A stretch of 64,000 bases of DNA from Nansenia antarctica (Eukaryota; Chordata; Actinopteri; Argentiniformes; Microstomatidae), in contig CAXDII010000632.1 in the NCBI GenBank assembly GCA_963989245.1, forward strand, positions 62,001 through 126,000, in the 5' to 3' direction. The notes under the pieces are model-generated. The model had not been told where the DNA came from. It saw nothing but the letters and a program-made list of their open reading frames with translations, and made no database searches. A program made the position numbers and the translations under genes. This document shows, one piece after another, positions 22,511-36,069 of the stretch (within the stretch, counting starts at the first letter, position 1; every line of letters begins with the position of its first letter).

Positions 22511-24138
22511 GCCTTTCACGAGCACATTTTGACTTGTTGTTGAATAATCCTATAATGTAACTCTAAATGACAATCAGAGCAACTTGAATTGCGTGTGTGC
22601 AGCCTTTTGCTCAAAAGTGATCAACGTTTCGTTTTCGGAGTCTCTTTTGACAATCTCTTCGAGAGCTGTTTTCAGTCATTAACAGAGCTGTTCTGAAAGT
22701 GTCCAAGCGGCCTGTTCTTAGAGTGGACTGTGTTTTTTGCATTCGTTCTCAAGTTATATCAAACTATCAAAGTGTTGTTTTCTGCCTTTCACGAGCACAT
22801 TTTGACTTGTTGTTGAATAATCCTATAATGTAACTCTAAATGACAATCAGAGCAACTTGAATTGCGTGTGTGCAGCCTTTTGCTCAAAAGTGATCAACGT
22901 TTCGTTTTCAGAGTCTCTTTTGACAATCTCTTCGAGAGCTGTTTTCAGTCATTAACAGAGCTGTTCTGAAAGTGTCCAAGCGGCCTGTTCTTAGAGTGGA
23001 CTGTTTTTTGCATTCGTTCTCAAGTTATATCAAACTATCAAAGTGTTGTTTTCTGCCTTTCACGAGCACATTTTGACTTGTTGTTGAATAATCCTATAAT
23101 GTAACTCTAAATGACAATCAGAGCAACTTGAATTGCGTGTGTGCAGCCTTTTGCTCAAAAGTGATCAACGTTTCGTTTTCAGAGTCTCTTTTGACAATCT
23201 CTTCGAGAGCTGTTTTCAGTCATTAACAGAGCTGTTCTGAAAGTGTCCAAGCGGCCTGTTCTTAGAGTGGACTGTTTTTTGCATTCGTTCTCAAGTTATA
23301 TCAAACTATCAAAGTGTTGTTTTCTGCCTTTCACGAGCACATTTTGACTTGTTGTTGAATAATCCTATAATGTAACTCTAAATGACAATCAGAGCAACTT
23401 GAATTGCGTGTGTGCAGCCTTTTGCTCAAAAGTGATCAACGTTTCGTTTTCGGAGTCTCTTTTGACAATCTCTTCGAGAGCTGTTTTCAGTCATTAACAG
23501 AGCTGTTCTGAAAGTGTCCAAGCGGCCTGTTCTTAGAGTGGACTGTTTTTTGCATTCGTTCTCAAGTTATATCAAACTATCAAAGTGTTGTTTTCTGCCT
23601 TTCACGAGCACATTTTGACTTGTTGTTGAATAATCCTATAATGTAACTCTAAATGACAATCAGAGCAACTTGAATTGCGTGTGTGCAGCCTTTTGCTCAA
23701 AAGTGATCAACGTTTCGTTTTCGGAGTCTCTTTTGACAATCTCTTCGAGAGCTGTTTTCAGTCATTAACAGAGCTGTTCTGAAAGTGTCCAAGCGGCCTG
23801 TTCTTAGAGTGGACTGTTTTTTGCATTCGTTCTCAAGTTATATCAAACTATCAAAGTGTTGTTTTCTGCCTTTCACGAGCACATTTTGACTTGTTGTTGA
23901 ATAATCCTATAATGTAACTCTAAATGACAATCAGAGCAACTTGAAATGCGTGTGTGCAGCCTTTTGCTCAAAAGTGATCAACGTTTCGTTTTCGGAGTCT
24001 CTTTTGACAATCTCTTCGAGAGCTGTTTTCAGTCATTAACAGAGCTGTTCTGAAAGTGTCCAAGCGGCCTGTTCTTAGAGTGGACTGTTTTTTGCATTCG
24101 TTCTCAAGTTATATCAAACTATCAAAGTGTTGTTTTCT
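22511..24138 (+). repeat. Family C, shortened copy of 6 units
   Basis: Order: TG insertion (22511), A127 (22784), A127 (23055), G127 (23326), G127 (23597), T79A (23868). If the full unit is the nine-unit block at 18173-20613 (TG insertion, A127, A127, G127, A127, T222G+G227A, G127, G127, T79A), this copy lacks the internal three units, and the copy at 20614 lacks the first two. It is a deletion derivative of the same family. Confidence 0.82.
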
Positions 24139-24411
24139 GCCTTTCAACGAGCACATTTTGACTTGTTGTTGAATAATCCTATAATGTAACTCTAAATGAC
24201 AATCAGAGCAACTTGAATTGCGTGTGTGCAGCCTTTTGCTCAAAAGTGATCAACGTTTCGTTTTCGGAGTCTCTTTTGACAATCTCTTCGAGAGCTGTTT
24301 TCAGTCATTAACAGAGCTGTTCTGAAAGTGTCCAAGCGGCCTGTTCTTAGAGTGGACTGTTTTTTTGCATTCGTTCTCAAGTTATATCAAACTATCAAAG
24401 TGTTGTTTTCT
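24139..24411 (+). repeat. Unit 90 with two single-base insertions
   Basis: One extra A near offset 8 (around 24146) and one extra T in the T6 run (T7 around 24360-24366) give 273 bp. Neither insertion occurs anywhere else in the window. Two unique homopolymer-type insertions in one unit could be real or could be residual sequencing error. Confidence 0.85.
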
Positions 24412-26309
24412 GCCTTTCACGAGCACATTTTGACTTGTTGTTGAATAATCCTATAATGTAACTCTAAATGACAATCAGAGCAACTTGAATTGCGTGTGTG
24501 CAGCCTTTTGCTCAAAAGTGATCAACGTTTCGTTTTCAGAGTCTCTTTTGACAATCTCTTCGAGAGCTGTTTTCAGTCATTAACAGAGCTGTTCTGAAAG
24601 TGTCCAAGCGGCCTGTTCTTAGAGTGGACTGTTTTTTGCATTCGTTCTCAAGTTATATCAAACTATCAAAGTGTTGTTTTCTGCCTTTCACGAGCACATT
24701 TTGACTTGTTGTTGAATAATCCTATAATGTAACTCTAAATGACAATCAGAGCAACTTGAATTGCGTGTGTGCAGCCTTTTGCTCAAAAGTGATCAACGTT
24801 TCGTTTTCAGAGTCTCTTTTGACAATCTCTTCGAGAGCTGTTTTCAGTCATTAACAGAGCTGTTCTGAAAGTGTCCAAGCGGCCTGTTCTTAGAGTGGAC
24901 TGTTTTTTGCATTCGTTCTCAAGTTATATCAAACTATCAAAGTGTTGTTTTCTGCCTTTCACGAGCACATTTTGACTTGTTGTTGAATAATCCTATAATG
25001 TAACTCTAAATGACAATCAGAGCAACTTGAATTGCGTGTGTGCAGCCTTTTGCTCAAAAGTGATCAACGTTTCGTTTTCAGAGTCTCTTTTGACAATCTC
25101 TTCGAGAGCTGTTTTCAGTCATTAACAGAGCTGTTCTGAAAGTGTCCAAGCGGCCTGTTCTTAGAGTGGACTGTTTTTTGCATTCGTTCTCAAGTTATAT
25201 CAAACTATCAAAGTGTTGTTTTCTGCCTTTCACGAGCACATTTTGACTTGTTGTTGAATAATCCTATAATGTAACTCTAAATGACAATCAGAGCAACTTG
25301 AATTGCGTGTGTGCAGCCTTTTGCTCAAAAGTGATCAACGTTTCGTTTTCGAGAGTCTCTTTTGACAATCTCTTCGAGAGCTGTTTTCAGTCATTAACAG
25401 AGCTGTTCTGAAAGTGTCCAAGCGGCCTGTTCTTAGAGTGGACTGTTTTTTGCATTCGTTCTCAAGTTATATCAAACTATCAAAGTGTTGTTTTCTGCCT
25501 TTCACGAGCACATTTTGACTTGTTGTTGAATAATCCTATAATGTAACTCTAAATGACAATCAGAGCAACTTGAATTGCGTGTGTGCAGCCTTTTGCTCAA
25601 AAGTGATCAACGTTTCGTTTTCGGAGTCTCTTTTGACAATCTCTTCGAGAGCTGTTTTCAGTCATTAACAGAGCTGTTCTGAAAGTGTCCAAGCGGCCTG
25701 TTCTTAGAGTGGACTGTTTTTTGCATTCGTTCTCAAGTTATATCAAACTATCAAAGTGTTGTTTTCTGCCTTTCACGAGCACATTTTGACTTGTTGTTGA
25801 ATAATCCTATAATGTAACTCTAAATGACAATCAGAGCAACTTGAATTGCGTGTGTGCAGCCTTTTGCTCAAAAGTGATCAACGTTTCGTTTTCGGAGTCT
25901 CTTTTGACAATCTCTTCGAGAGCTGTTTTCAGTCATTAACAGAGCTGTTCTGAAAGTGTCCAAGCGGCCTGTTCTTAGAGTGGACTGTTTTTTGCATTCG
26001 TTCTCAAGTTATATCAAACTATCAAAGTGTTGTTTTCTGCCTTTCACGAGCACATTTTGACTTGTTGTTGAATAATCCTATAATGTAACTCTAAATGACA
26101 ATCAGAGCAACTTGAATTGCGTGTGTGCAGCCTTTTGCTCAAAAGTGATCAACGTTTCGTTTTCGGAGTCTCTTTTGACAATCTCTTCGAGAGCTGTTTT
26201 CAGTCATTAACAGAGCTGTTCTGAAAGTGTCCAAGCGGCCTGTTCTTAGAGTGGACTGTTTTTTGCATTCGTTCTCAAGTTATATCAAACTATCAAAGTG
26301 TTGTTTTCT
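24412..26309 (+). repeat. Units 91-97: A127 run then G127 run
   Basis: A127 units at 24412, 24683 and 24954, then unit 94 (25225, 272 bp) in which one extra base at about offset 127 gives a CGAGAG reading that mixes the G127 and A127 forms, then plain G127 units at 25497, 25768 and 26039. No HOR period is visible; the segment separates family C from the T19G-bearing families to the right. Confidence 0.8.
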
Positions 26310-27391
26310 GCCTTTCACGAGCACATTTTGACTTGTTGTTGAATAATCCTATAATGTAACTCTAAATGACAATCAGAGCAACTTGAATTGTGTGTGCAGC
26401 CTTTTGCTCAAAAGTGATCAACGTTTCGTTTTCGGAGTCTCTTTTGACAATCTCTTCGAGAGCTGTTTTCAGTCATTAACAGAGCTGTTCTGAAAGTGTC
26501 CAAGCGGCCTGTTCTTAGAGTGGACTGTTTTTTGCATTCGTTCTCAAGTTATATCAAACTATCAAAGTGTTGTTTTCTGCCTTTCACGAGCACATTGTGA
26601 CTTGTTGTTGAATAATCCTATAATGTAACTCTAAATGACAATCAGAGCAACTTGAATTGCGTGTGTGCAGCCTTTTGCTCAAAAGTGATCAACGTTTCGT
26701 TTTCAGAGTCTCTTTTGACAATCTCTTCGAGAGCTGTTTTCAGTCATTAACAGAGCTGTTCTGAAAGTGTCCAAGCGGCCTGTTCTTAGAGTGGACTGTT
26801 TTTTGCATTCGTTCTCAAGTTATATCAAACTATCAAAGTGTTGTTTTCTGCCTTTCACGAGCACATTTTGACTTGTTGTTGAATAGTCCTATAATGTAAC
26901 TCTAAATGACAATCAGAGCAACTTGAATTGCGTGTGTGCAGCCTTTTGCTCAAAAGTGATCAACGTTTCGTTTTCGGAGTCTCTTTTGACAATCTCTTCG
27001 AGAGCTGTTTTCAGTCATTAACAGAGCTGTTCTGAAAGTGTCCAAGCGGCCTGTTCTTAGAGTGGACTGTTTTTTGCATTCGTTCTCAAGTTATATCAAA
27101 CTATCAAAGTGTTGTTTTCTGCCTTTCACGAGCACATTTTGACTTGTTGTTGAATAATCCTATAATGTAACTCTAAATGACAATCAGAGCAACTTGAATT
27201 GCGTGTGTGCAGCCTTTTGCTCAAAAGTGATCAACGTTTCGTTTTCGGAGTCTCTTTTGACAATCTCTTCGAGAGCTGTTTTCAGTCATTAACAGAGCTG
27301 TTCTGAAAGTGTCCAAGCGGCCTGTTCTTAGAGTGGACTGTTTTTTGCATTCGTTCTCAAGTTATATCAAACTATCAAAGTGTTGTTTTCT
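26310..27391 (+). repeat. Units 98-101, first T19G and two-base-deletion units
   Basis: Order: two-base deletion (26310, 269 bp), T19G+A127 (26579), G127 with A37G at 26886 (26850), G127 (27121). This is the first appearance, from the left, of the pair 'deletion unit then T19G unit', which recurs at 29835/30104, 31459/31728, 36070/36339, 36881/37150, 49347/49616 and 53139/53408. Confidence 0.85.
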
Positions 27392-28477
27392 GCCTTTCAC
27401 GAGCACATTTTGACTTGTTGTTGAATAATCCTATAATGTAACTCTAAATGACAATCAGAGCAACTTGAATTGCGTGTGTGCAGCCTTTTGCTCAAAAGTG
27501 ATCAACGTTTCGTTTTCGGAGTCTCTTTTGACAATCTCTTCGAGAGCTGTTTTCAGTCATTAACAGAGCTGTTCTGAAAGTGTCCAAGCGGCCTGTTCTT
27601 AGAGTGGACTGTGTTTTTTGCATTCGTTCTCAAGTTATATCAAACTATCAAAGTGTTGTTTTCTGCCTTTCACGAGCACATTTTGACTTGTTGTTGAATA
27701 ATCCTATAATGTAACTCTAAATGACAATCAGAGCAACTTGAATTGCGTGTGTGCAGCCTTTTGCTCAAAAGTGATCAACGTTTCGTTTTCAGAGTCTCTT
27801 TTGACAATCTCTTCGAGAGCTGTTTTCAGTCATTAACAGAGCTGTTCTGAAAGTGTCCAAGCGGCCTGTTCTTAGAGTGGACTGTTTTTTGCATTCGTTC
27901 TCAAGTTATATCAAACTATCAAAGTGTTGTTTTCTGCCTTTCACGAGCACATTTTGACTTGTTGTTGAATAATCCTATAATGTAACTCTAAATGACAATC
28001 AGAGCAACTTGAATTGCGTGTGTGCAGCCTTTTGCTCAAAAGTGATCAACGTTTCGTTTTCAGAGTCTCTTTTGACAATCTCTTCGAGAGCTGTTTTCAG
28101 TCATTAACAGAGCTGTTCTGAAAATGTCCAAGCGGCCTGTTCTTAGAGTGGACTGTTTTTTGCATTCGTTCTCAAGTTATATCAAACTATCAAAGTGTTG
28201 TTTTCTGCCTTTCACGAGCACATTTTGACTTGTTGTTGAATAATCCTATAATGTAACTCTAAATGACAATCAGAGCAACTTGAATTGCGTGTGTGCAGCC
28301 TTTTGCTCAAAAGTGATCAACGTTTCGTTTTCGGAGTCTCTTTTGACAATCTCTTCGAGAGCTGTTTTCAGTCATTAACAGAGCTGTTCTGAAAGTGTCC
28401 AAGCGGCCTGTTCTTAGAGTGGACTGTTTTTTGCATTCGTTCTCAAGTTATATCAAACTATCAAAGTGTTGTTTTCT
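27392..28477 (+). repeat. 4-unit HOR (family D), copy 1, 1,086 bp
   Basis: Order: TG insertion (27392), A127 (27665), A127+G189A (27936), G127 (28207). G189A is rare and anchors the repeat. The same A127+G189A unit recurs at 38507. Confidence 0.9.
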
Positions 28478-29563
28478 GCCTTTCACGAGCACATTTTGAC
28501 TTGTTGTTGAATAATCCTATAATGTAACTCTAAATGACAATCAGAGCAACTTGAATTGCGTGTGTGCAGCCTTTTGCTCAAAAGTGATCAACGTTTCGTT
28601 TTCGGAGTCTCTTTTGACAATCTCTTCGAGAGCTGTTTTCAGTCATTAACAGAGCTGTTCTGAAAGTGTCCAAGCGGCCTGTTCTTAGAGTGGACTGTGT
28701 TTTTTGCATTCGTTCTCAAGTTATATCAAACTATCAAAGTGTTGTTTTCTGACTTTCACGAGCACATTTTGACTTGTTGTTGAATAATCCTATAATGTAA
28801 CTCTAAATGACAATCAGAGCAACTTGAATTGCGTGTGTGCAGCCTTTTGCTCAAAAGTGATCAACGTTTCGTTTTCAGAGTCTCTTTTGACAATCTCTTC
28901 GAGAGCTGTTTTCAGTCATTAACAGAGCTGTTCTGAAAGTGTCCAAGCGGCCTGTTCTTAGAGTGGACTGTTTTTTGCATTCGTTCTCAAGTTATATCAA
29001 ACTATCAAAGTGTTGTTTTCTGCCTTTCACGAGCACATTTTGACTTGTTGTTGAATAATCCTATAATGTAACTCTAAATGACAATCAGAGCAACTTGAAT
29101 TGCGTGTGTGCAGCCTTTTGCTCAAAAGTGATCAACGTTTCGTTTTCAGAGTCTCTTTTGACAATCTCTTCGAGAGCTGTTTTCAGTCATTAACAGAGCT
29201 GTTCTGAAAATGTCCAAGCGGCCTGTTCTTAGAGTGGACTGTTTTTTGCATTCGTTCTCAAGTTATATCAAACTATCAAAGTGTTGTTTTCTGCCTTTCA
29301 CGAGCACATTTTGACTTGTTGTTGAATAATCCTATAATGTAACTCTAAATGACAATCAGAGCAACTTGAATTGCGTGTGTGCAGCCTTTTGCTCAAAAGT
29401 GATCAACGTTTCGTTTTCGGAGTCTCTTTTGACAATCTCTTCGAGAGCTGTTTTCAGTCATTAACAGAGCTGTTCTGAAAGTGTCCAAGCGGCCTGTTCT
29501 TAGAGTGGACTGTTTTTTGCATTCGTTCTCAAGTTATATCAAACTATCAAAGTGTTGTTTTCT
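28478..29563 (+). repeat. 4-unit HOR (family D), copy 2, 1,086 bp
   Basis: Order as in copy 1: TG insertion (28478), A127 (28751), A127+G189A (29022), G127 (29293). The visible difference is C2A at 28752. Confidence 0.9.
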
Positions 29564-31998
29564 GCCTTTCACGAGCACATTTTGACTTGTTGTTGAATAA
29601 TCCTATAATGTAACTCTAAATGACAATCAGAGCAACTTGAATTGCGTGTGTGCAGCCTTTTGCTCAAAAGTGATCAACGTTTCGTTTTCGGAGTCTCTTT
29701 TGACAATCTCTTCGAGAGCTGTTTTCAGTCATTAACAGAGCTGTTCTGAAAGTGTCCAAGCGGCCTGTTCTTAGAGTGGACTGTTTTTTGCATTCGTTCT
29801 CAAGTTATATCAAACTATCAAAGTGTTGTTTTCTGCCTTTCACGAGCACATTTTGACTTGTTGTTGAATAATCCTATAATGTAACTCTAAATGACAATCA
29901 GAGCAACTTGAATTGTGTGTGCAGCCTTTTGCTCAAAAGTGATCAACGTTTCGTTTTCGGAGTCTCTTTTGACAATCTCTTCGAGAGCTGTTTTCAGTCA
30001 TTAACAGAGCTGTTCTGAAAGTGTCCAAGCGGCCTGTTCTTAGAGTGGACTGTTTTTTGCATTCGTTCTCAAGTTATATCAAACTATCAAAGTGTTGTTT
30101 TCTGCCTTTCACGAGCACATTGTGACTTGTTGTTGAATAATCCTATAATGTAACTCTAAATGACAATCAGAGCAACTTGAATTGCGTGTGTGCAGCCTTT
30201 TGCTCAAAAGTGATCAACGTTTCGTTTTCAGAGTCTCTTTTGACAATCTCTTCGAGAGCTGTTTTCAGTCATTAACAGAGCTGTTCTGAAAGTGTCCAAG
30301 CGGCCTGTTCTTAGAGTGGACTGTTTTTTGCATTCGTTCTCAAGTTATATCAAACTATCAAAGTGTTGTTTTCTGCCTTTCACGAGCACATTTTGACTTG
30401 TTGTTGAATAATCCTATAATGTAACTCTAAATGACAATCAGAGCAACTTGAATTGCGTGTGTGCAGCCTTTTGCTCAAAAGTGATCAACGTTTCGTTTTC
30501 GGAGTCTCTTTTGACAATCTCTTCGAGAGCTGTTTTCAGTCATTAACAGAGCTGTTCTGAAAGTGTCCAAGCGGCCTGTTCTTAGAGTGGACTGTTTTTT
30601 GCATTCGTTCTCAAGTTATATCAAACTATCAAAGTGTTGTTTTCTGCCTTTCACGAGCACATTTTGACTTGTTGTTGAATAATCCTATAATGTAACTCTA
30701 AATGACAATCAGAGCAACTTGAATTGCGTGTGTGCAGCCTTTTGCTCAAAAGTGATCAACGTTTCGTTTTCGGAGTCTCTTTTGACAATCTCTTCGAGAG
30801 CTGTTTTCAGTCATTAACAGAGCTGTTCTGAAAGTGTCCAAGCGGCCTGTTCTTAGAGTGGACTGTTTTTTGCATTCGTTCTCAAGTTATATCAAACTAT
30901 CAAAGTGTTGTTTTCTGCCTTTCACGAGCACATTGTGACTTGTTGTTGAATAATCCTATAATGTAACTCTAAATGACAATCAGAGCAACTTGAATTGCGT
31001 GTGTGCAGCCTTTTGCTCAAAAGTGATCAACGTTTCGTTTTCAGAGTCTCTTTTGACAATCTCTTCGAGAGCTGTTTTCAGTCATTAACAGAGCTGTTCT
31101 GAAAGTGTCCAAGCGGCCTGTTCTTAGAGTGGACTGTTTTTTGCATTCGTTCTCAAGTTATATCAAACTATCAAAGTGTTGTTTTCTGCCTTTCACGAGC
31201 ACATTTTGACTTGTTGTTGAATAATCCTATAATGTAACTCTAAATGACAATCAGAGCAACTTGAATTGCGTGTGTGCAGCCTTTTGCTCAAAAGTGATCA
31301 ACGTTTCGTTTTCGGAGTCTCTTTTGACAATCTCTTCGAGAGCTGTTTTCAGTCATTAACAGAGCTGTTCTGAAAGTGTCCAAGCGGCCTGTTCTTAGAG
31401 TGGACTGTTTTTTGCATTCGTTCTCAAGTTATATCAAACTATCAAAGTGTTGTTTTCTGCCTTTCACGAGCACATTTTGACTTGTTGTTGAATAATCCTA
31501 TAATGTAACTCTAAATGATAATCAGAGCAACTTGAATTGTGTGTGCAGCCTTTTGCTCAAAAGTGATCAACGTTTCGTTTTCGGAGTCTCTTTTGACAAT
31601 CTCTTCGAGAGCTGTTTTCAGTCATTAACAGAGCTGTTCTGAAAGTGTCCAAGCGGCCTGTTCTTAGAGTGGACTGTTTTTTGCATTCGTTCTCAAGTTA
31701 TATCAAACTATCAAAGTGTTGTTTTCTGCCTTTCACGAGCACATTGTGACTTGTTGTTGAATAATCCTATAATGTAACTCTAAATGACAATCAGAGCAAC
31801 TTGAATTGCGTGTGTGCAGCCTTTTGCTCAAAAGTGATCAACGTTTCGTTTTCAGAGTCTCTTTTGACAATCTCTTCGAGAGCTGTTTTCAGTCATTAAC
31901 AGAGCTGTTCTGAAAGTGTCCAAGCGGCCTGTTCTTAGAGTGGACTGTTTTTTGCATTCGTTCTCAAGTTATATCAAACTATCAAAGTGTTGTTTTCT
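29564..31998 (+). repeat. Units 110-118, alternating deletion/T19G segment
   Basis: Order: G127 (29564), two-base deletion (29835), T19G+A127 (30104), G127 (30375), G127 (30646), T19G+A127 (30917), G127 (31188), C61T+two-base deletion (31459), T19G+A127 (31728). The C61T mark separates a subfamily of deletion units (31459, 36070, 36881) from those without it. Confidence 0.82.
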
Positions 31999-33897
31999 GC
32001 CTTTCACGAGCACATTTTGACTTGTTGTTGAATAATCCTATAATGTAACTCTAAATGACAATCAGAGCAACTTGAATTGCGTGTGTGCAGCCTTTTGCTC
32101 AAAAGTGATCAACGTTTCGTTTTCGGAGTCTCTTTTGACAATCTCTTCGAGAGCTGTTTTCAGTCATTAACAGAGCTGTTCTGAAAGTGTCCAAGCGGCC
32201 TGTTCTTAGAGTGGACTGTTTTTTGCATTCGTTCTCAAGTTATATCAAACTATCAAAGTGTTGTTTTCTGCCTTTCACGAGCACATTTTGACTTGTTGTT
32301 GAATAATCCTATAATGTAACTCTAAATGACAATCAGAGCAACTTGAATTGCGTGTGTGCAGCCTTTTGCTCAAAAGTGATCAACGTTTCGTTTTCGGAGT
32401 CTCTTTTGACAATCTCTTCGAGAGCTGTTTTCAGTCATTAACAGAGCTGTTCTGAAAGTGTCCAAGCGGCCTGTTCTTAGAGTGGACTGTTTTTTGCATT
32501 CGTTCTCAAGTTATATCAAACTATCAAAGTGTTGTTTTCTGCCTTTCACGAGCACATTTTGACTTGTTGTTGAATAATCCTATAATGTAACTCTAAATGA
32601 CAATCAGAGCAACTTGAATTGCGTGTGTGCAGCCTTTTGCTCAAAAGTGATCAACGTTTCGTTTTCGGAGTCTCTTTTGACAATCTCTTCGACAGCTGTT
32701 TTCAGTCATTAACAGAGCTGTTCTGAAAGTGTCCAAGCGGCCTGTTCTTAGAGTGGACTGTGTTTTTTGCATTCGTTCTCAAGTTATATCAAACTATCAA
32801 AGTGTTGTTTTCTGCCTTTCACGAGCACATTTTGACTTGTTGTTGAATAATCCTATAATGTAACTCTAAATGACAATCAGAGCAACTTGAATTGCGTGTG
32901 TGCAGCCTTTTGCTCAAAAGTGATCAACGTTTCGTTTTCAGAGTCTCTTTTGACAATCTCTTCGAGAGCTGTTTTCAGTCATTAACAGAGCTGTTCTGAA
33001 AGTGTCCAAGCGGCCTGTTCTTAGAGTGGACTGTTTTTTGCATTCGTTCTCAAGTTATATCAAACTATCAAAGTGTTGTTTTCTGCCTTTCACGAGCACA
33101 TTGTGACTTGTTGTTGAATAATCCTATAATGTAACTCTAAATGACAATCAGAGCAACTTGAATTGCGTGTGTGCAGCCTTTTGCTCAAAAGTGATCAACG
33201 TTTCGTTTTCAGAGTCTCTTTTGACAATCTCTTCGAGAGCTGTTTTCAGTCATTAACAGAGCTGTTCTGAAAGTGTCCAAGCGGCCTGTTCTTAGAGTGG
33301 ACTGTTTTTTGCATTCGTTCTCAAGTTATATCAAACTATCAAAGTGTTGTTTTCTGCCTTTCACGAGCACATTTTGACTTGTTGTTGAATAATCCTATAA
33401 TGTAACTCTAAATGACAATCAGAGCAACTTGAATTGCGTGTGTGCAGCCTTTTGCTCAAAAGTGATCAACGTTTCGTTTTCGGAGTCTCTTTTGACAATC
33501 TCTTCGAGAGCTGTTTTCAGTCATTAACAGAGCTGTTCTGAAAGTGTCCAAGCGGCCTGTTCTTAGAGTGGACTGTTTTTTGCATTCGTTCTCAAGTTAT
33601 ATCAAACTATCAAAGTGTTGTTTTCTGCCTTTCACGAGCACATTTTGACTTGTTGTTGAATAATCCTATAATGTAACTCTAAATGACAATCAGAGCAACT
33701 TGAATTGCGTGTGTGCAGCCTTTTGCTCAAAAGTGATCAACGTTTCGTTTTCAGAGTCTCTTTTGACAATCTCTTCGAGAGCTGTTTTCAGTCATTAACA
33801 GAGCTGTTCTGAAAGTGTCCAAGCGGCCTGTTCTTAGAGTGGACTGTTTTTTGCATTCGTTCTCAAGTTATATCAAACTATCAAAGTGTTGTTTTCT
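31999..33897 (+). repeat. HOR (family E), 7-unit copy, 1,899 bp
   Basis: Order: G127 (31999), G127 (32270), G153C+TG insertion (32541), A127 (32814), T19G+A127 (33085), G127 (33356), A127 (33627). The first six units match the next copy. The G153C+TG-insertion unit is specific to this family (32541, 34440, 37963). Confidence 0.88.
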
Positions 33898-36069
33898 GCC
33901 TTTCACGAGCACATTTTGACTTGTTGTTGAATAATCCTATAATGTAACTCTAAATGACAATCAGAGCAACTTGAATTGCGTGTGTGCAGCCTTTTGCTCA
34001 AAAGTGATCAACGTTTCGTTTTCGGAGTCTCTTTTGACAATCTCTTCGAGAGCTGTTTTCAGTCATTAACAGAGCTGTTCTGAAAGTGTCCAAGCGGCCT
34101 GTTCTTAGAGTGGACTGTTTTTTGCATTCGTTCTCAAGTTATATCAAACTATCAAAGTGTTGTTTTCTGCCTTTCACGAGCACATTTTGACTTGTTGTTG
34201 AATAATCCTATAATGTAACTCTAAATGACAATCAGAGCAACTTGAATTGCGTGTGTGCAGCCTTTTGCTCAAAAGTGATCAACGTTTCGTTTTCGGAGTC
34301 TCTTTTGACAATCTCTTCGAGAGCTGTTTTCAGTCATTAACAGAGCTGTTCTGAAAGTGTCCAAGCGGCCTGTTCTTAGAGTGGACTGTTTTTTGCATTC
34401 GTTCTCAAGTTATATCAAACTATCAAAGTGTTGTTTTCTGCCTTTCACGAGCACATTTTGACTTGTTGTTGAATAATCCTATAATGTAACTCTAAATGAC
34501 AATCAGAGCAACTTGAATTGCGTGTGTGCAGCCTTTTGCTCAAAAGTGATCAACGTTTCGTTTTCGGAGTCTCTTTTGACAATCTCTTCGACAGCTGTTT
34601 TCAGTCATTAACAGAGCTGTTCTGAAAGTGTCCAAGCGGCCTGTTCTTAGAGTGGACTGTGTTTTTTGCATTCGTTCTCAAGTTATATCAAACTATCAAA
34701 GTGTTGTTTTCTGCCTTTCACGAGCACATTTTGACTTGTTGTTGAATAATCCTATAATGTAACTCTAAATGACAATCAGAGCAACTTGAATTGCGTGTGT
34801 GCAGCCTTTTGCTCAAAAGTGATCAACGTTTCGTTTTCAGAGTCTCTTTTGACAATCTCTTCGAGAGCTGTTTTCAGTCATTAACAGAGCTGTTCTGAAA
34901 GTGTCCAAGCGGCCTGTTCTTAGAGTGGACTGTTTTTTGCATTCGTTCTCAAGTTATATCAAACTATCAAAGTGTTGTTTTCTGCCTTTCACGAGCACAT
35001 TGTGACTTGTTGTTGAATAATCCTATAATGTAACTCTAAATGACAATCAGAGCAACTTGAATTGCGTGTGTGCAGCCTTTTGCTCAAAAGTGATCAACGT
35101 TTCGTTTTCAGAGTCTCTTTTGACAATCTCTTCGAGAGCTGTTTTCAGTCATTAACAGAGCTGTTCTGAAAGTGTCCAAGCGGCCTGTTCTTAGAGTGGA
35201 CTGTTTTTTGCATTCGTTCTCAAGTTATATCAAACTATCAAAGTGTTGTTTTCTGCCTTTCACGAGCACATTTTGACTTGTTGTTGAATAATCCTATAAT
35301 GTAACTCTAAATGACAATCAGAGCAACTTGAATTGCGTGTGTGCAGCCTTTTGCTCAAAAGTGATCAACGTTTCGTTTTCGGAGTCTCTTTTGACAATCT
35401 CTTCGAGAGCTGTTTTCAGTCATTAACAGAGCTGTTCTGAAAGTGTCCAAGCGGCCTGTTCTTAGAGTGGACTGTTTTTTGCATTCGTTCTCAAGTTATA
35501 TCAAACTATCAAAGTGTTGTTTTCTGCCTTTCACGAGCACATTTTGACTTGTTGTTGAATAATCCTATAATGTAACTCTAAATGACAATCAGAGCAACTT
35601 GAATTGCGTGTGTGCAGCCTTTTGCTCAAAAGTGATCAACGTTTCGTTTTCGGAGTCTCTTTTGACAATCTCTTCGAGAGCTGTTTTCAGTCATTAACAG
35701 AGCTGTTCTGAAAGTGTCCAAGCAGCCTGTTCTTAGAGTGGACTGTGTTTTTTGCATTCGTTCTCAAGTTATATCAAACTATCAAAGTGTTGTTTTCTGC
35801 CTTTCACGAGCACATTTTGACTTGTTGTTGAATAATCCTATAATGTAACTCTAAATGACAATCAGAGCAACTTGAATTGCGTGTGTGCAGCCTTTTGCTC
35901 AAAAGTGATCAACGTTTCGTTTTCAGAGTCTCTTTTGACAATCTCTTCGAGAGCTGTTTTCAGTCATTAACAGAGCTGTTCTGAAAGTGTCCAAGCGGCC
36001 TGTTCTTAGAGTGGACTGTTTTTTGCATTCGTTCTCAAGTTATATCAAACTATCAAAGTGTTGTTTTCT
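33898..36069 (+). repeat. HOR (family E), 8-unit copy, 2,172 bp
   Basis: Order: G127 (33898), G127 (34169), G153C+TG insertion (34440), A127 (34713), T19G+A127 (34984), G127 (35255), TG insertion with G199A at 35724 (35526), A127 (35799). It has one more unit than the previous copy, the TG-insertion unit at 35526, so the 7-unit copy may be its deletion derivative. Confidence 0.85.
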
